Position numbers and translations under genes: made by a program
Part shown: positions 7,239-14,828 of the stretch, one piece after another
Position numbering within the stretch: position 1 is the stretch's first letter
How the letters are laid out: the number at the start of each line of letters is the position of its first letter
The notes under the pieces: generated by a model
What the model saw: the letters and a program-made list of their open reading frames with translations, nothing else
What the model was told of the DNA's origin: nothing
Database searches by the model: none
Assembly: GCA_965371225.1 (NCBI GenBank)
Contig: CBDUXP010000049.1
Span: 1-29,562, forward strand
Direction: 5' to 3'
Length of the DNA: 29,562 nt
Origin: CBDUXP01 sp965371225 [NCBI: uncultured bacterium]
Lineage (GTDB): Bacteria; Abyssobacteria; SURF-5; CBDUXP01

Positions 7239-8942
7239 TTATTCGCCGGGCGTTCGGCGGAGGGCGCGGACTTGCAGTTGGACGGAGCGGCGGCCCTGCC
7301 ACTCGTTAATCTCGGCGCGCGCAGCCAGATCGAACGGGTGGCCGCCACGGAGCACGTCCGCGTGTTCGCTCATGGAAAACGCAATGCAGTCGATACTGCG
7401 GCTGCCGTCCTGCCGCGCGCGGAATTTCAGATGCTGCCCTTTCAGCACGCGGAGGTCCCCGTCCAATGCCGCGGCGCGCACGAGAAACTGCGGCGTGGGG
7501 TTGCCGGCGCCGTAGGGGGCGCCGCGGTCCAGGACTTCCGCAAAGCGCATGTCCAGCTCGCCCAGGGGCAGCTCCGCGTCGCACGTCACGCGCCGTACCA
7601 CGTCGTCGGGGGTGAGCGCCGTCTGGCAGACGGACTTGAACGCGTCGCGGAAGTCCAGGATGTTTTCCTCGGCGATGGTCAGGCCGGCGGCCATCACGTG
7701 ACCGCCGTAGGCCTCGAGCATCCCGCCGCATTCCGTGAGGGCGGCGTGGAGGTCGAACCCGGCGATGCTGCGGCCGCTGCCCTTGCCCACGCCGTCCTCG
7801 CCGATGCCGATCAGAATGGTCGGCCGCCCGTACGTGTCCACGATCTTCGATGCCACGATGCCGATCACGCCGGGATGCCAATCGGGATCGGCCAGCACGA
7901 ATCCGAAGTCGTCCGCGAGATCGAAGTCCGCCTCCACCTGCGCCAGCGCCTCCCGGAAGATGCGCTCTTGCAAGCCGCGCCGCTCGCGGTTGGCGTCGTC
8001 GAGCACCGCGGCCAGGCGCTGGGCGTTCGGCGCCGCATCGGACAGCAGGAGTTGCACGCCGAGACCCGCGTCGTGCATGCGGCCGGCCGCGTTCAGCCGG
8101 GGTGCGAGCTGGAAGCCCACGTGGCCGCCGGTGATGGGCTTGTTGAGGATCCCGCCCACGGTGGCCAGCGCGCGCAGCCCCGGGTCGCCCGCCGCGATGG
8201 CCTTGGTCAGGCGGGGCAGGCCCATGGCGGCGATCACGCGGTTCTCCCCGTGCAGCGGGACGATGTCGGCGATGGTGCCGAGCACAGCATAGTGCGTCAG
8301 CTCTTCCTGCGCGGCGCCGAGCCCCTGGGCGAGCTTCCACGCGATGCCCGCGCCGCACAGGTCGGGGAAGGGGTACCCCGCTTCCGGCGCTTTCGGATTC
8401 AGGTGCGCGAGCACGTCGGGCCGCTCCGGGCCCAGGGTGTGGTGGTCGCACACGATCACGTCGATGCCGGCCGCCCGCGCCGCCGCGTGCGCGTCGTACG
8501 CAGTCGAGCCATTGTCCACGGTGATCAGCACGCGCACGTCCGCGGCCGCGGCGTGCTCGACCGCCGGGGGCTTGATGCCATACCCGTCCGTGAAGCGGTT
8601 GGGCACGCCGAAGTCCACAGTCGCCCCGCGGCGGCGCAACTGTTTGATCAGGAGCGTCGTGCCGCTGATGCCGTCCACGTCGTAATCGCCGTAGACACGG
8701 ATGCGTTCGCCGTCGACCATCGCCCGCTCGATGCGGTCCACCGCCGCGCCCATGTCCGCGAACGCGTCGGGCGGATGCAGGGTGGCGGGGTCCGGGTGCC
8801 AGTACGCTTCCGCCTCAGTGGACGTCGCGATTCCGCGATTGGCCAGGACCGCGGCGATGGGCGGCGCCACCTCCAACCTCTGGGCCAGCTCCGCCACCAC
8901 CGCCTTATCGGGGGTTCGCACCACCCAGCGCGCGTCCGTCAT
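7239..8942 (-). CDS. recJ: Single-stranded-DNA-specific 5'-3' exonuclease RecJ
   Basis: This is a 567-residue DHH-family nuclease for recombination and mismatch repair. The metal-binding motifs are in order: GDYDVDG (Asp86, Asp88, Asp90), VDNGS, CDHHTLG (the DHH signature), and LGTIADIVPL. The DHHA1 nucleic-acid-binding region follows with GSGRSIAGFDL and YGGHVMAAG. The length matches bacterial RecJ (about 560-580). I chose the ATG at 8942 (MTDARW) rather than the in-frame TTG at 8960, because that TTG lies inside a good extended -10 (TGGTAAGAT), and the ATG is 8 nt downstream of it. There is no SD, so the mRNA is probably leaderless. It is divergent from the EEP-fold gene at 9165. Confidence 0.95.
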   Translation of the reverse strand: MTDARWVVRTPDKAVVAELAQRLEVAPPIAAVLANRGIATSTEAEAYWHPDPATLHPPDAFADMGAAVDRIERAMVDGERIRVYGDYDVDGISGTTLLIKQLRRRGATVDFGVPNRFTDGYGIKPPAVEHAAAADVRVLITVDNGSTAYDAHAAARAAGIDVIVCDHHTLGPERPDVLAHLNPKAPEAGYPFPDLCGAGIAWKLAQGLGAAQEELTHYAVLGTIADIVPLHGENRVIAAMGLPRLTKAIAAGDPGLRALATVGGILNKPITGGHVGFQLAPRLNAAGRMHDAGLGVQLLLSDAAPNAQRLAAVLDDANRERRGLQERIFREALAQVEADFDLADDFGFVLADPDWHPGVIGIVASKIVDTYGRPTILIGIGEDGVGKGSGRSIAGFDLHAALTECGGMLEAYGGHVMAAGLTIAEENILDFRDAFKSVCQTALTPDDVVRRVTCDAELPLGELDMRFAEVLDRGAPYGAGNPTPQFLVRAAALDGDLRVLKGQHLKFRARQDGSRSIDCIAFSMSEHADVLRGGHPFDLAARAEINEWQGRRSVQLQVRALRRTPGE

Positions 8943-8950
8943 GGCTGCGA

Positions 8951-8959
8951 ATCTTACCA
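8951..8959 (-). promoter_or_regulatory. Extended -10 promoter of recJ
   Basis: The minus strand reads TGG-TAAGAT, with the hexamer at 8951-8956, ending 8 nt before the recJ ATG at 8942. The TGn extension could compensate for the lack of a recognisable -35. Confidence 0.5.
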
Positions 8960-9021
8960 AAGGGCGGCGCTACGGGGAGGAGGGGGGCCGTGCCGCGAGC
9001 ATGCAGGAGCGCGGAAAATGT

Positions 9022-9051
9022 TCGACCGAAGGCCGGAAGCTAGGGTATAAT
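9022..9051 (+). promoter_or_regulatory. Promoter of the EEP-fold gene
   Basis: A consensus TATAAT (9046-9051) is preceded 18 nt upstream by TCGACC (9022-9027), a 4/6 match to the -35 consensus. The predicted start near 9058 gives a leader of about 107 nt. Confidence 0.6.
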
Positions 9052-9079
9052 AAACAACAACAAGGGTTGGATATACCCT
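9042..9079. promoter_or_regulatory. 8-bp inverted repeat over the -10/+20 region, candidate operator
   Basis: AGGGTATA (9042-9049) and TATACCCT (9072-9079) form a perfect inverted repeat with centres 30 bp apart, about three helical turns. The left arm overlaps the TATAAT -10 and the right arm lies about 15-20 nt downstream of the predicted start. This is a typical layout for a repressor site, but no regulator is identified. Confidence 0.4.
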
Positions 9080-9164
9080 GGAATTAACTAGGAACTTGGG
9101 CGCCGTAGGCACCGAGGGGTCGGCGCGGCTGCCGCAGGGCCACCAAAGGGGGAGGGGGCGCATC

Positions 9165-10004
9165 ATGGCTAAGGCATTCTCCGTTGCGTCGTGGAACGTT
9201 GAACATTTCGGGGCGCCCACGAGCAGCAAGAACAAGACACCGAAGAAACCCATTGCACCGATCATCGACTTCCTGGCCCAGCAGAAGGCCGACGTCGTCG
9301 CCGTGTACGAGGTCCGGAGCCGTGTGGTGTTTCGCCCCCTCGTGGCGGCCATGCCGAATTACCAGTTCCACATTACGGAGGGTCCCCAGATGCAGGAGAT
9401 CCTTGTGGGCGTCAAACATGGGGTCAGCGCCTACGTCACCCAGAAACTGACCTTCCAGTCCGGCCAGTCCACCCTGCGGCCTGGGGTGCTCGTGTCGGTG
9501 CTGGTAGATGGCGCCTTCTACCCCATGGTCTTTCTGCATCTCAAGAGTGCGCCCGACCCCAAGGGGTTCGGCCTGCGGGACGACATGATGCGCCGCGCGC
9601 TCGATTTCCGGAAGACACTCAATAAGGTGGAAGGGGCCGCCGGTTCGGCTAATTACCTGTTCATCGGCGACCTGAACACGATGGGGCTCGACTATATCGG
9701 CAAACAACACGACATCTCCGGCCCGCAGGAAATTGGCGAACTCGAGCGGCGGACGCAGTTTCGCCAGATGCGCGTGCTCTCCAAGTCCGCCCCGCACACC
9801 TGGTCGAACGGCTCGCAGTCCTCGACCCCGCCCAGCGATCTGGACCATGTGGTGGCCGCAGACCACCTCACCTTCAAGAAGTTCGGCGGAGCGGAGGTGG
9901 ACGTCCGCGGCTGGCCGGAACTCGGGACCGACGCCGAGCGGGATGACTGGATTGAGAAGTTCTCAGACCACGGGCTGCTCTTCTTTGTAGTGCAGAAGGT
10001 CTAG
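9165..10004 (+). CDS. Endonuclease/exonuclease/phosphatase-fold protein
   Basis: This 279-residue protein is of the DNase I-like EEP superfamily (PF03372). The expected active-site elements are in order: SWNVEHF (Asn11), VYEV (Glu49, metal ligand), FLHLKS (His125), GDLNTMG (Asp169, Asn171), SDLDHV (Asp225, Asp227) and FSDHGLL (Asp268, His269). There is no signal peptide or membrane segment, so it is probably cytoplasmic, acting on nucleic acid or a phosphoester. The start follows GGAGG (9151-9155) with a 9-nt spacer, and the frame open from 9096 has no better site. It is transcribed alone, divergent from recJ and convergent with ispH. Codon choice looks somewhat less GC-biased than its neighbours near the N terminus, a weak hint of acquisition. 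Confidence 0.85.
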   Translation: MAKAFSVASWNVEHFGAPTSSKNKTPKKPIAPIIDFLAQQKADVVAVYEVRSRVVFRPLVAAMPNYQFHITEGPQMQEILVGVKHGVSAYVTQKLTFQSGQSTLRPGVLVSVLVDGAFYPMVFLHLKSAPDPKGFGLRDDMMRRALDFRKTLNKVEGAAGSANYLFIGDLNTMGLDYIGKQHDISGPQEIGELERRTQFRQMRVLSKSAPHTWSNGSQSSTPPSDLDHVVAADHLTFKKFGGAEVDVRGWPELGTDAERDDWIEKFSDHGLLFFVVQKV

Positions 10005-10017
10005 GGCGTCAGGCGCA

Positions 10018-10040
10018 GCAACCACGGGTGGTCCGGTTGC
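10018..10040. terminator. Hairpin between convergent EEP and ispH genes
   Basis: GCAACC (10018-10023) pairs with GGTTGC (10035-10040). An alternative inner hairpin ACCAC-GG-GTGGT (10021-10032) is possible. It lies 13 nt after the EEP stop and 33 nt from the ispH stop. It has no T-tract, so it may be a weak bidirectional terminator or a Rho-assisted stop. Confidence 0.35.
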
Positions 10041-10072
10041 GTGCCGGCGTGCGCGCGGACGGAGCGGCGGAG

Positions 10073-10915
10073 TCACGCGTCCAAGGCGCGCAGCCAGGAC
10101 ACCACTTCTTCAATCTGTTCGTCCGGCGTGCTCGCGCCGGCGGTGATCCCGACCTTCGCGGCCCCATCGAAGAATGCGGGTTCCAATTCGGCCGCGGTCT
10201 CCACCTTCACGGTCTTCACGCCGTGATCCCGGCAGATTTTCGCGAGGTGTTCCGTATTCTTGCTCGTGATGCCTCCCACCACGACCACGGCATCCACTTC
10301 CGCCGCGAGCTTGTGGGCCGCCGCTTGGCGATCCTCGGTCTCGAAGCAGATCGTATTGAACGCCCGCACCTCGTGGGCCATGGTCGCGATCTTCTGCACC
10401 GCCGCGGCGAAGACTTCGGACTGCATGGTCGTCTGGGCCAGCACGGCGACCTTGTCCTTCGGCCCGAAGCGCGGCAGGTCGTCGAGCGTCTTACAGACGG
10501 TGGCCTCGCCATCTACGTAGCTGAGGACGCCGACCGTTTCCGGATGCTTCGGATCGGCGATCAACACGATCTTGTATCCGGCCTGGCGCATGTCGCGCGC
10601 TTCATTCTGCAGGTTGGTCACAAACGGACACGTGCCGTCCACGAGGCCGATGCCCTGGGCGTTCGCGCGGGCTTCCATGTCAACGGGAATGCCATGGGCG
10701 CGAACCACGAGCGTGCCCGCCGTCACGTGGCAGGGATCGGTCACCACCGAGACGCCCTGCGCCTCGAGCTGTTCCACCTTTTGGGTGTTGTGGATGATGG
10801 GCCCCAGGGTGCTGACCGGGCCGCCGGCCGCATGCGCGTCTTCCACCAGCTTCACGGCGCGGCGCACGCCGAAGCAGTAGCCCAGGGACTCCGCCAGGAT
10901 GATCTGTCGCTTCAC
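10073..10915 (-). CDS. ispH: 4-hydroxy-3-methylbut-2-enyl diphosphate reductase IspH
   Basis: This 280-residue iron-sulfur enzyme catalyses the last step of the MEP isoprenoid pathway, HMBPP to IPP and DMAPP. The three cluster cysteines are in GYCFGVRRA, DGTCPFV and NTICFET. The substrate-binding His residues appear in GPIIHNTQ and VRAHGIP, and the TTMQ segment is present. The length is normal for a stand-alone IspH, without the S1 fusion seen in some Firmicutes. The start is GTG, overlapping the cmk TGA by 4 nt (GTGA at 10912-10915), with a GAGGAG ribosome site inside the cmk end. Translation is therefore probably coupled to cmk. This is the distal gene of the mtnA-cmk-ispH operon. Confidence 0.96.
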   Translation of the reverse strand: MKRQIILAESLGYCFGVRRAVKLVEDAHAAGGPVSTLGPIIHNTQKVEQLEAQGVSVVTDPCHVTAGTLVVRAHGIPVDMEARANAQGIGLVDGTCPFVTNLQNEARDMRQAGYKIVLIADPKHPETVGVLSYVDGEATVCKTLDDLPRFGPKDKVAVLAQTTMQSEVFAAAVQKIATMAHEVRAFNTICFETEDRQAAAHKLAAEVDAVVVVGGITSKNTEHLAKICRDHGVKTVKVETAAELEPAFFDGAAKVGITAGASTPDEQIEEVVSWLRALDA

Positions 10916-11598
10916 GGTTGCTGCTCCTCGGCCGCCTGGGCGAGCGCGACGATGCGGTCCACCACCTCGTCCGCCTTCAGGGTCGTGCAGTCGATGTGGT
11001 GGGCATCGGCCGCAGCCTGCAGGGGGGCGTGCGTGCGCGCCATATCCCGCTCATCGCGGCGTTGTAGGTCGTCCGCTACCTCCTCTATTGTCGTCTCGAG
11101 TCCGGCCCCGCGCAAGTCACCCACCCGCCGCCGGGCGCGCTCCTCCAGGGTGGCGTCCAGGTAGATCTTGCACGCGGCCGCCGGGAAGATGACCGTGCCC
11201 GTGTCCCGCCCTTCGATGACGATGCTCTGATCCCGCCCGAACGCCCGCTGGCGCTCCACCAACCGGGCCCGGACCCCGGGCAACGCGGAGAGGCTGGACG
11301 CGAGTTGGGTGATGGTGGGCGTGCGCAGGTCGGCGGTCACCTCCGTCCCGTCCACCCAGACCCGCACGCCCCCGGCGCCCGACTCGACGCGCAGGTCCAT
11401 GCCGGCCACCATCCGGTCGACCGCTTCCCCGTCCTCCGGCCCCAGCCCCTGTTGCGCCGCGCGCCAGGCCACGGCCCGGTACAGCGCGCCCGTGTCTATA
11501 TAAAGGTAGCCCAGGCGCTGCGCGGCGGCCTTGGCGACGGTGCTCTTGCCCGCGCCCGCCGGGCCGTCGACCGTCACGGTAACGGGGGGTCGGCTCAT
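10912..11598 (-). CDS. cmk: Cytidylate kinase
   Basis: This is a 228-residue P-loop kinase that phosphorylates CMP and dCMP. Walker A is GPAGAGKST (residues ~12-20), followed by IDTGALYRA for CMP binding. The conserved GRDTGTVIFP segment has Thr in place of the more common Ile. The Arg-rich lid is RRVGDLRGAG to RRDERDMAR. The ATG overlaps the mtnA TGA by 4 nt (ATGA, 11595-11598), and the 3' end overlaps ispH by 4 nt. A cmk-ispH pair is common in bacteria; having mtnA in front is less usual. Confidence 0.95.
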   Translation of the reverse strand: MSRPPVTVTVDGPAGAGKSTVAKAAAQRLGYLYIDTGALYRAVAWRAAQQGLGPEDGEAVDRMVAGMDLRVESGAGGVRVWVDGTEVTADLRTPTITQLASSLSALPGVRARLVERQRAFGRDQSIVIEGRDTGTVIFPAAACKIYLDATLEERARRRVGDLRGAGLETTIEEVADDLQRRDERDMARTHAPLQAAADAHHIDCTTLKADEVVDRIVALAQAAEEQQP

Positions 11599-12671
11599 GC
11601 CCGCGAATCAGAAACGCCTGACGAACGCACGTCCGCGGCTTTGAAGGGGATCAGGGTCTCCGCATAGGGCGGACGGATGAGGCCGCGGTCGGTGATGAGG
11701 CCGTGGATGAGATGGTGCGGGGTGACATCGAACGCGGGGCTGTAGACCTGGACCCCGGCGGGGGCGGTGCGCGTGCCGAAGCCCTCGGTGACTTCTTCCG
11801 CCGCGCGTTCTTCGATGGGGATGCCGGCGCCGTCGGGGATATCGAAATCGAACGTGCTCAGCGGCGCGGCGATGTAGAAGGGGATGGCGTGCGCGTTGGC
11901 CAGCAGCGCGACGCCGTACGTGCCGATCTTGTTCGCCGCGTCCCCGTTGGCGGCGATGCGGTCCGCGCCGGTGATGACGAGGTCGACCTTGCCTTGCTGC
12001 ATGAGATGCGCCGCGGTGCTATCGCAGATGAGGGTCACGTCGATGCCCGCCTGCATCAGTTCCCACGTGGTGAGCCGGGCGCCCTGGAGCAGCGGCCGCG
12101 TTTCGTCGGCATACACGCGGAAGCTGCGGCCCTGCGCCTGCGCCGTGTACAGCACTGCGAGGGCGGTGCCATAGTCGGCGGTCGCGAGTGCGCCCGCGTT
12201 GCAGTGGGTGAGGATGCCCGCGCCATCCGTGATGAGCGGTGCTCCCGCGGCGCCGATGGCGCGGCACGTGGCCTTGTCCTCCTCCAGAATGGCGACGGCT
12301 TCGGCTTCCAGGGCGGCGCACACCTCCGGCCCGCTGGTCTCCGCGTGGGCATCCAGGCATGCGCGCATGCGGTCGAGCGCCCAAAACAGGTTGACCGCCG
12401 TCGGCCGAGAGGTCGCCAGGTACTTGGCGGCCTCCCGCACGGCGCGCCGCACGTTCGCGCCATCGGTGGCGTCCGCCTGTTTCGCCGCGACCACCACACC
12501 CAACGCCGCGGCGATGCCGATGGCCGGCGCGCCGCGCACCCGCAATTGCCGAATCGCGTTCCACACCGCCTCCACTGACTCTAGCGTGATGACGGTGTGC
12601 TCGTTCGGGAGACGCGTCTGGTCGATGATGCGCAGGCGGCCATCGTCCCAGCTCACGGTTTCCACGGGCAT
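11595..12671 (-). CDS. mtnA: Methylthioribose-1-phosphate isomerase MtnA
   Basis: This 358-residue aldose-ketose isomerase of the eIF2B-like fold converts 5-methylthioribose-1-phosphate to methylthioribulose-1-phosphate. The RVRGAPAIGIAAA motif, the catalytic Cys in LTHCNAGALAT and the catalytic Asp in ITGADRIAANGDAANKIGT identify MtnA rather than an eIF2B or ribose-1,5-bisphosphate isomerase. It is the first gene of the coupled mtnA-cmk-ispH operon. No other methionine-salvage gene is nearby. The ATG has no SD and is preceded at 7 nt by TAGACT with a TGG extension, so the operon mRNA is probably leaderless. The enzyme may serve methionine salvage, 5-deoxyribose disposal, or an isoprenoid shunt; the sequence alone does not decide. 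Confidence 0.93.
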   Translation of the reverse strand: MPVETVSWDDGRLRIIDQTRLPNEHTVITLESVEAVWNAIRQLRVRGAPAIGIAAALGVVVAAKQADATDGANVRRAVREAAKYLATSRPTAVNLFWALDRMRACLDAHAETSGPEVCAALEAEAVAILEEDKATCRAIGAAGAPLITDGAGILTHCNAGALATADYGTALAVLYTAQAQGRSFRVYADETRPLLQGARLTTWELMQAGIDVTLICDSTAAHLMQQGKVDLVITGADRIAANGDAANKIGTYGVALLANAHAIPFYIAAPLSTFDFDIPDGAGIPIEERAAEEVTEGFGTRTAPAGVQVYSPAFDVTPHHLIHGLITDRGLIRPPYAETLIPFKAADVRSSGVSDSRA

Positions 12672-12678
12672 GAGCCGC

Positions 12679-12687
12679 AGTCTACCA
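12679..12687 (-). promoter_or_regulatory. Extended -10 promoter of mtnA-cmk-ispH
   Basis: The minus strand reads TGG-TAGACT, with the hexamer at 12679-12684, ending 7 nt before the mtnA ATG at 12671. It matches the -10 of the kinase gene at 295 exactly. No clear -35 is seen. Confidence 0.5.
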
Positions 12688-13045
12688 ACGGTGCCGCAGC
12701 AGAGCTACCGCACCGCGCCCGCCCGCTCCCGCGTGCCTTCCGCTCTACAGAACGCGCGCGCGCCGTCGATAAGCGGTATGGTGCACGGCGTGGAGGATGC
12801 GGTCCGCCGGCAGACGTTACGCACTGCGTCATGGCGCCGGGATGCCGACCGAGGGTGTGCCGGCCGCTGGCCCGCAGGAAGCCAAGGCTCCCGCCCCGCG
12901 CGCCGCGTGCCGGTGTGGCAGCGTGAGATAGCGAGACACATTCGGGGGGCGGCGCTCTGGCAACCAGCGTGAATGAAGCACATCAGCAGAGTACGGAATG
13001 GTAATGAAAGGTACTAATTACAAACAAAATAGGAATGCTAAAGAA
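12688..13045. other. Non-coding gap with AT-rich island
   Basis: No credible gene is present between mtnA and the M23 gene. Short frames here (12705-12983 minus, 12998-13189 plus) lack family features, and the latter spans the promoter. The left part is GC-rich like the genome. From about 12970 to 13065 the sequence turns AT-rich, with runs such as ACAAACAAAAT, directly upstream of a strong promoter. This could be an UP element or regulator-binding region, or a remnant of inserted DNA. Confidence 0.6.
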
Positions 13046-13064
13046 CACATTACTGATAATAGTG
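13046..13064. promoter_or_regulatory. Imperfect dyad upstream of the M23 promoter -35
   Basis: CACATTA-CTGA-TAATAGTG is a dyad with one bulged base, ending 2 nt before the TTGACC -35 hexamer. It could bind an activator or repressor of the M23-bactofilin operon. This is inferred from position and symmetry only. Confidence 0.3.
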
Positions 13065-13066
13065 CT

Positions 13067-13095
13067 TTGACCATGGCATACTTGCGTGGTATACT
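13067..13095 (+). promoter_or_regulatory. Strong promoter of the M23-bactofilin operon
   Basis: TTGACC (13067-13072), a 17-nt spacer and TATACT (13090-13095) with a TGG extension make this one of the best promoters in the window. The predicted start near 13102 leaves a leader of about 116 nt before the chosen TTG start. Confidence 0.7.
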
Positions 13096-13217
13096 GCGGC
13101 GACTTGCTAGGGAGAGTGTGTTGGATCCCAGCCCAGTACTAACGGGGGAGCATGGCCTCGTGTCCATTGGGTTGCGGAACCCGTGCTAGCGTCGCGGGAG
13201 GGCCGGGGAGCCGGTCG

Positions 13218-14243
13218 TTGGATCAGACTAAGCTAAACGCTGTGGCCCACTTGCTGCGCGAACTACTGCGGAAGGCGACCGCAGACGTGACCCACCGTTG
13301 GAACGTCATGGTGGTGCCACAGTCGGCGAACTCCGTCCCCTTCACGTTTAATGTCACCCGGTTGATGGTCCGGGGGAGCGTCCTGGGCGTGCTCCTGGTG
13401 ATGGGGCTGACCATCATCGGCTGGTCCCGGTCGCTGCGCATCGCCGAGGAAGCCCACCGGGCGGAGGTGGTGCGCCTGGAGGCGATGCTGAACGCGGACC
13501 GTGCGGCAATGCAGGGGGGACTCGAGGAAGCACAGACGTCGCTGCAGATGGTGCGCGATTCCATGGTGCCGTTGTTGGAGTCGGAAAACAAGATGCGGGC
13601 GATTGCCGGGCTGTCGCCCCGGTACCGGGACGCGGAAGTCCCGATGGGCGGCCAAGGCGGACGCGGCTCGCATCCGGACGTGAGCGATGCGGTTGAGCGA
13701 TTGGACCCCGCCGAATTGAATCTGCCCCCCCTGCCCGACTGGGCCGAGGCGTCCGTCCCCGAACTGCTGGCCGAATTCAGCTTGCTCGCCACGAGCTACG
13801 AGGCCATCGAGGGCGCCCTTCAGGAAGAATCCTCTCGCCTGGACAGCACCCCGCTCATTAACCCGGTAGACCATATTGACGCGTGGATCAGTTCCCGGTA
13901 CGGATACCGGACCGATCCCTTCACCGGGAAGCGCCGCTTCCATGAGGGGCTGGATGTGGTGGCCCCGCGCGGGGCCACCATCCTCGCGCCCGCCAACGGG
14001 ACCGTGACGTACGCCGGATGGAAGGCAGGCCTGGGGAAATTGGTGGTCATCAAGCATGGCTTCGGCTTCGAGACCGAGTATGCGCACTGTGACCGGCTGT
14101 GGGTGAAGAAGGGCGAGACGGTCGTCCGCGGGCAGCGGATAGCAGCGCTGGGCAGCACCGGGCGGAGTACGGGGGCGCACCTGCACTATGAAGTTCGGCT
14201 GGGTGGGAAACTCGTCAACCCTTATCGGTATATCATCGAATAA
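13218..14243 (+). CDS. Membrane-anchored M23 family metallopeptidase (LytM-like)
   Basis: This 341-residue protein is a predicted peptidoglycan endopeptidase anchored in the inner membrane. It has a short cytoplasmic tail ending in RWNVMVVPQ, a membrane segment (~54-69), a periplasmic coiled coil (~75-128) and a C-terminal M23 domain (~225-335). The zinc ligands are intact: His242 and Asp246 in FHEGLD, and His323 in HLHYE with His321 and His290 as catalytic residues. I chose TTG at 13218, with GGGGAG 7 nt upstream. The in-frame ATG at 13152 has its GGGGGAG only 1 nt away, and the extra 22 residues look like non-coding translation, but it cannot be excluded. Bactofilin follows 17 nt later. Such pairs are known for shape-determining wall remodelling. 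Confidence 0.88.
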   Translation: MDQTKLNAVAHLLRELLRKATADVTHRWNVMVVPQSANSVPFTFNVTRLMVRGSVLGVLLVMGLTIIGWSRSLRIAEEAHRAEVVRLEAMLNADRAAMQGGLEEAQTSLQMVRDSMVPLLESENKMRAIAGLSPRYRDAEVPMGGQGGRGSHPDVSDAVERLDPAELNLPPLPDWAEASVPELLAEFSLLATSYEAIEGALQEESSRLDSTPLINPVDHIDAWISSRYGYRTDPFTGKRRFHEGLDVVAPRGATILAPANGTVTYAGWKAGLGKLVVIKHGFGFETEYAHCDRLWVKKGETVVRGQRIAALGSTGRSTGAHLHYEVRLGGKLVNPYRYIIE

Positions 14244-14260
14244 CCGCGAGGTCACGACGC

Positions 14261-14770
14261 ATGGACAACATCTTCACTAAGCGGGCTGGCGAGGACGGCG
14301 CCAAGCCTGGGGAGTCCAAAATGATCGATTCGAACAAGATCGACACCATCATCGGGCCCAACTCCAACATCAAGGGAGACCTGCATAGCAAGGGCACGCT
14401 GCGCATCGACGGGACGGTGGAAGGCAACATCACGTCGGAGAGCACCATTATCCTCGGCGAGAAGGGCGTGGCGAACGCGACCCTGACCGCCCAGCAGGTC
14501 ATCGTCGGCGGGACGGTCCACGGCAACGTGATCGCCGAAGACCGGTTGGAGATCTTGAGCACGGGGCGCATGTATGGCGACGTCGAGACGGCTCCCTCGC
14601 GGTTCATCGTCGCTGAAGGCGTCATCTTCGAAGGCCGCTGCACCATGCGCAGCGGCAAAGGCGGCAAGATGAAGATGCAGGCCCCGTCGCTGGACCGAGC
14701 GGACAAGGACCGGCCCAAGGTCGAGAGCAAGACCGAGCAGCCCCGCAAGTCCGTTCCGGCCGGCGCCTAA
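14261..14770 (+). CDS. Bactofilin
   Basis: This 169-residue polymer-forming cytoskeletal protein (PF04519) has a central right-handed beta-helix core (~30-135), visible as short hydrophobic-glycine repeats such as IDGTVEGNI, VIVGGTVHGNVIA and STGRMYGDVE. The N-terminal tail and a basic, Lys/Pro-rich C-terminal tail flank the core, as in other bactofilins. The start ATG has a GAGG about 11 nt upstream. It lies 17 nt behind the M23 gene and is presumably cotranscribed. The likely role is a membrane-proximal scaffold positioning the M23 hydrolase, as described for bactofilin-LmdC type pairs (family knowledge). Confidence 0.93.
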   Translation: MDNIFTKRAGEDGAKPGESKMIDSNKIDTIIGPNSNIKGDLHSKGTLRIDGTVEGNITSESTIILGEKGVANATLTAQQVIVGGTVHGNVIAEDRLEILSTGRMYGDVETAPSRFIVAEGVIFEGRCTMRSGKGGKMKMQAPSLDRADKDRPKVESKTEQPRKSVPAGA

Positions 14771-14828
14771 GCTCCACTTCGCGCTTCCGGATTGGCGCGG
14801 ACGACCGCTCCACACACGTACCATTCCC

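Noticed and set aside
7167-9050. 627-codon open frame antisense to recJ
   Set aside because: RecJ on the minus strand has all family motifs. The plus frame is Arg/His/Gly-rich with no recognisable domain, an artefact of high GC at third positions.
12870-12900. GCAGGAAGCCAAGGC segment resembling part of SRP RNA
   Set aside because: The universal CGGAAGGAAGCAGCC loop is not present and no matching stem could be drawn.
12705-12983. 92-residue minus-strand frame in the mtnA-M23 gap
   Set aside because: Cys/Arg-rich composition without motifs or a good ribosome site; typical non-coding translation.
12998-13189. 63-residue frame upstream of the M23 gene
   Set aside because: It spans the -35 and -10 of a strong promoter, has no family features, and half lies in the AT-rich island.
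13152-13217. N-terminal extension of the M23 protein from ATG 13152
   Set aside because: Its SD-like GGGGGAG is only 1 nt from the ATG, and the 22 residues look non-coding; kept as an alternative start only.
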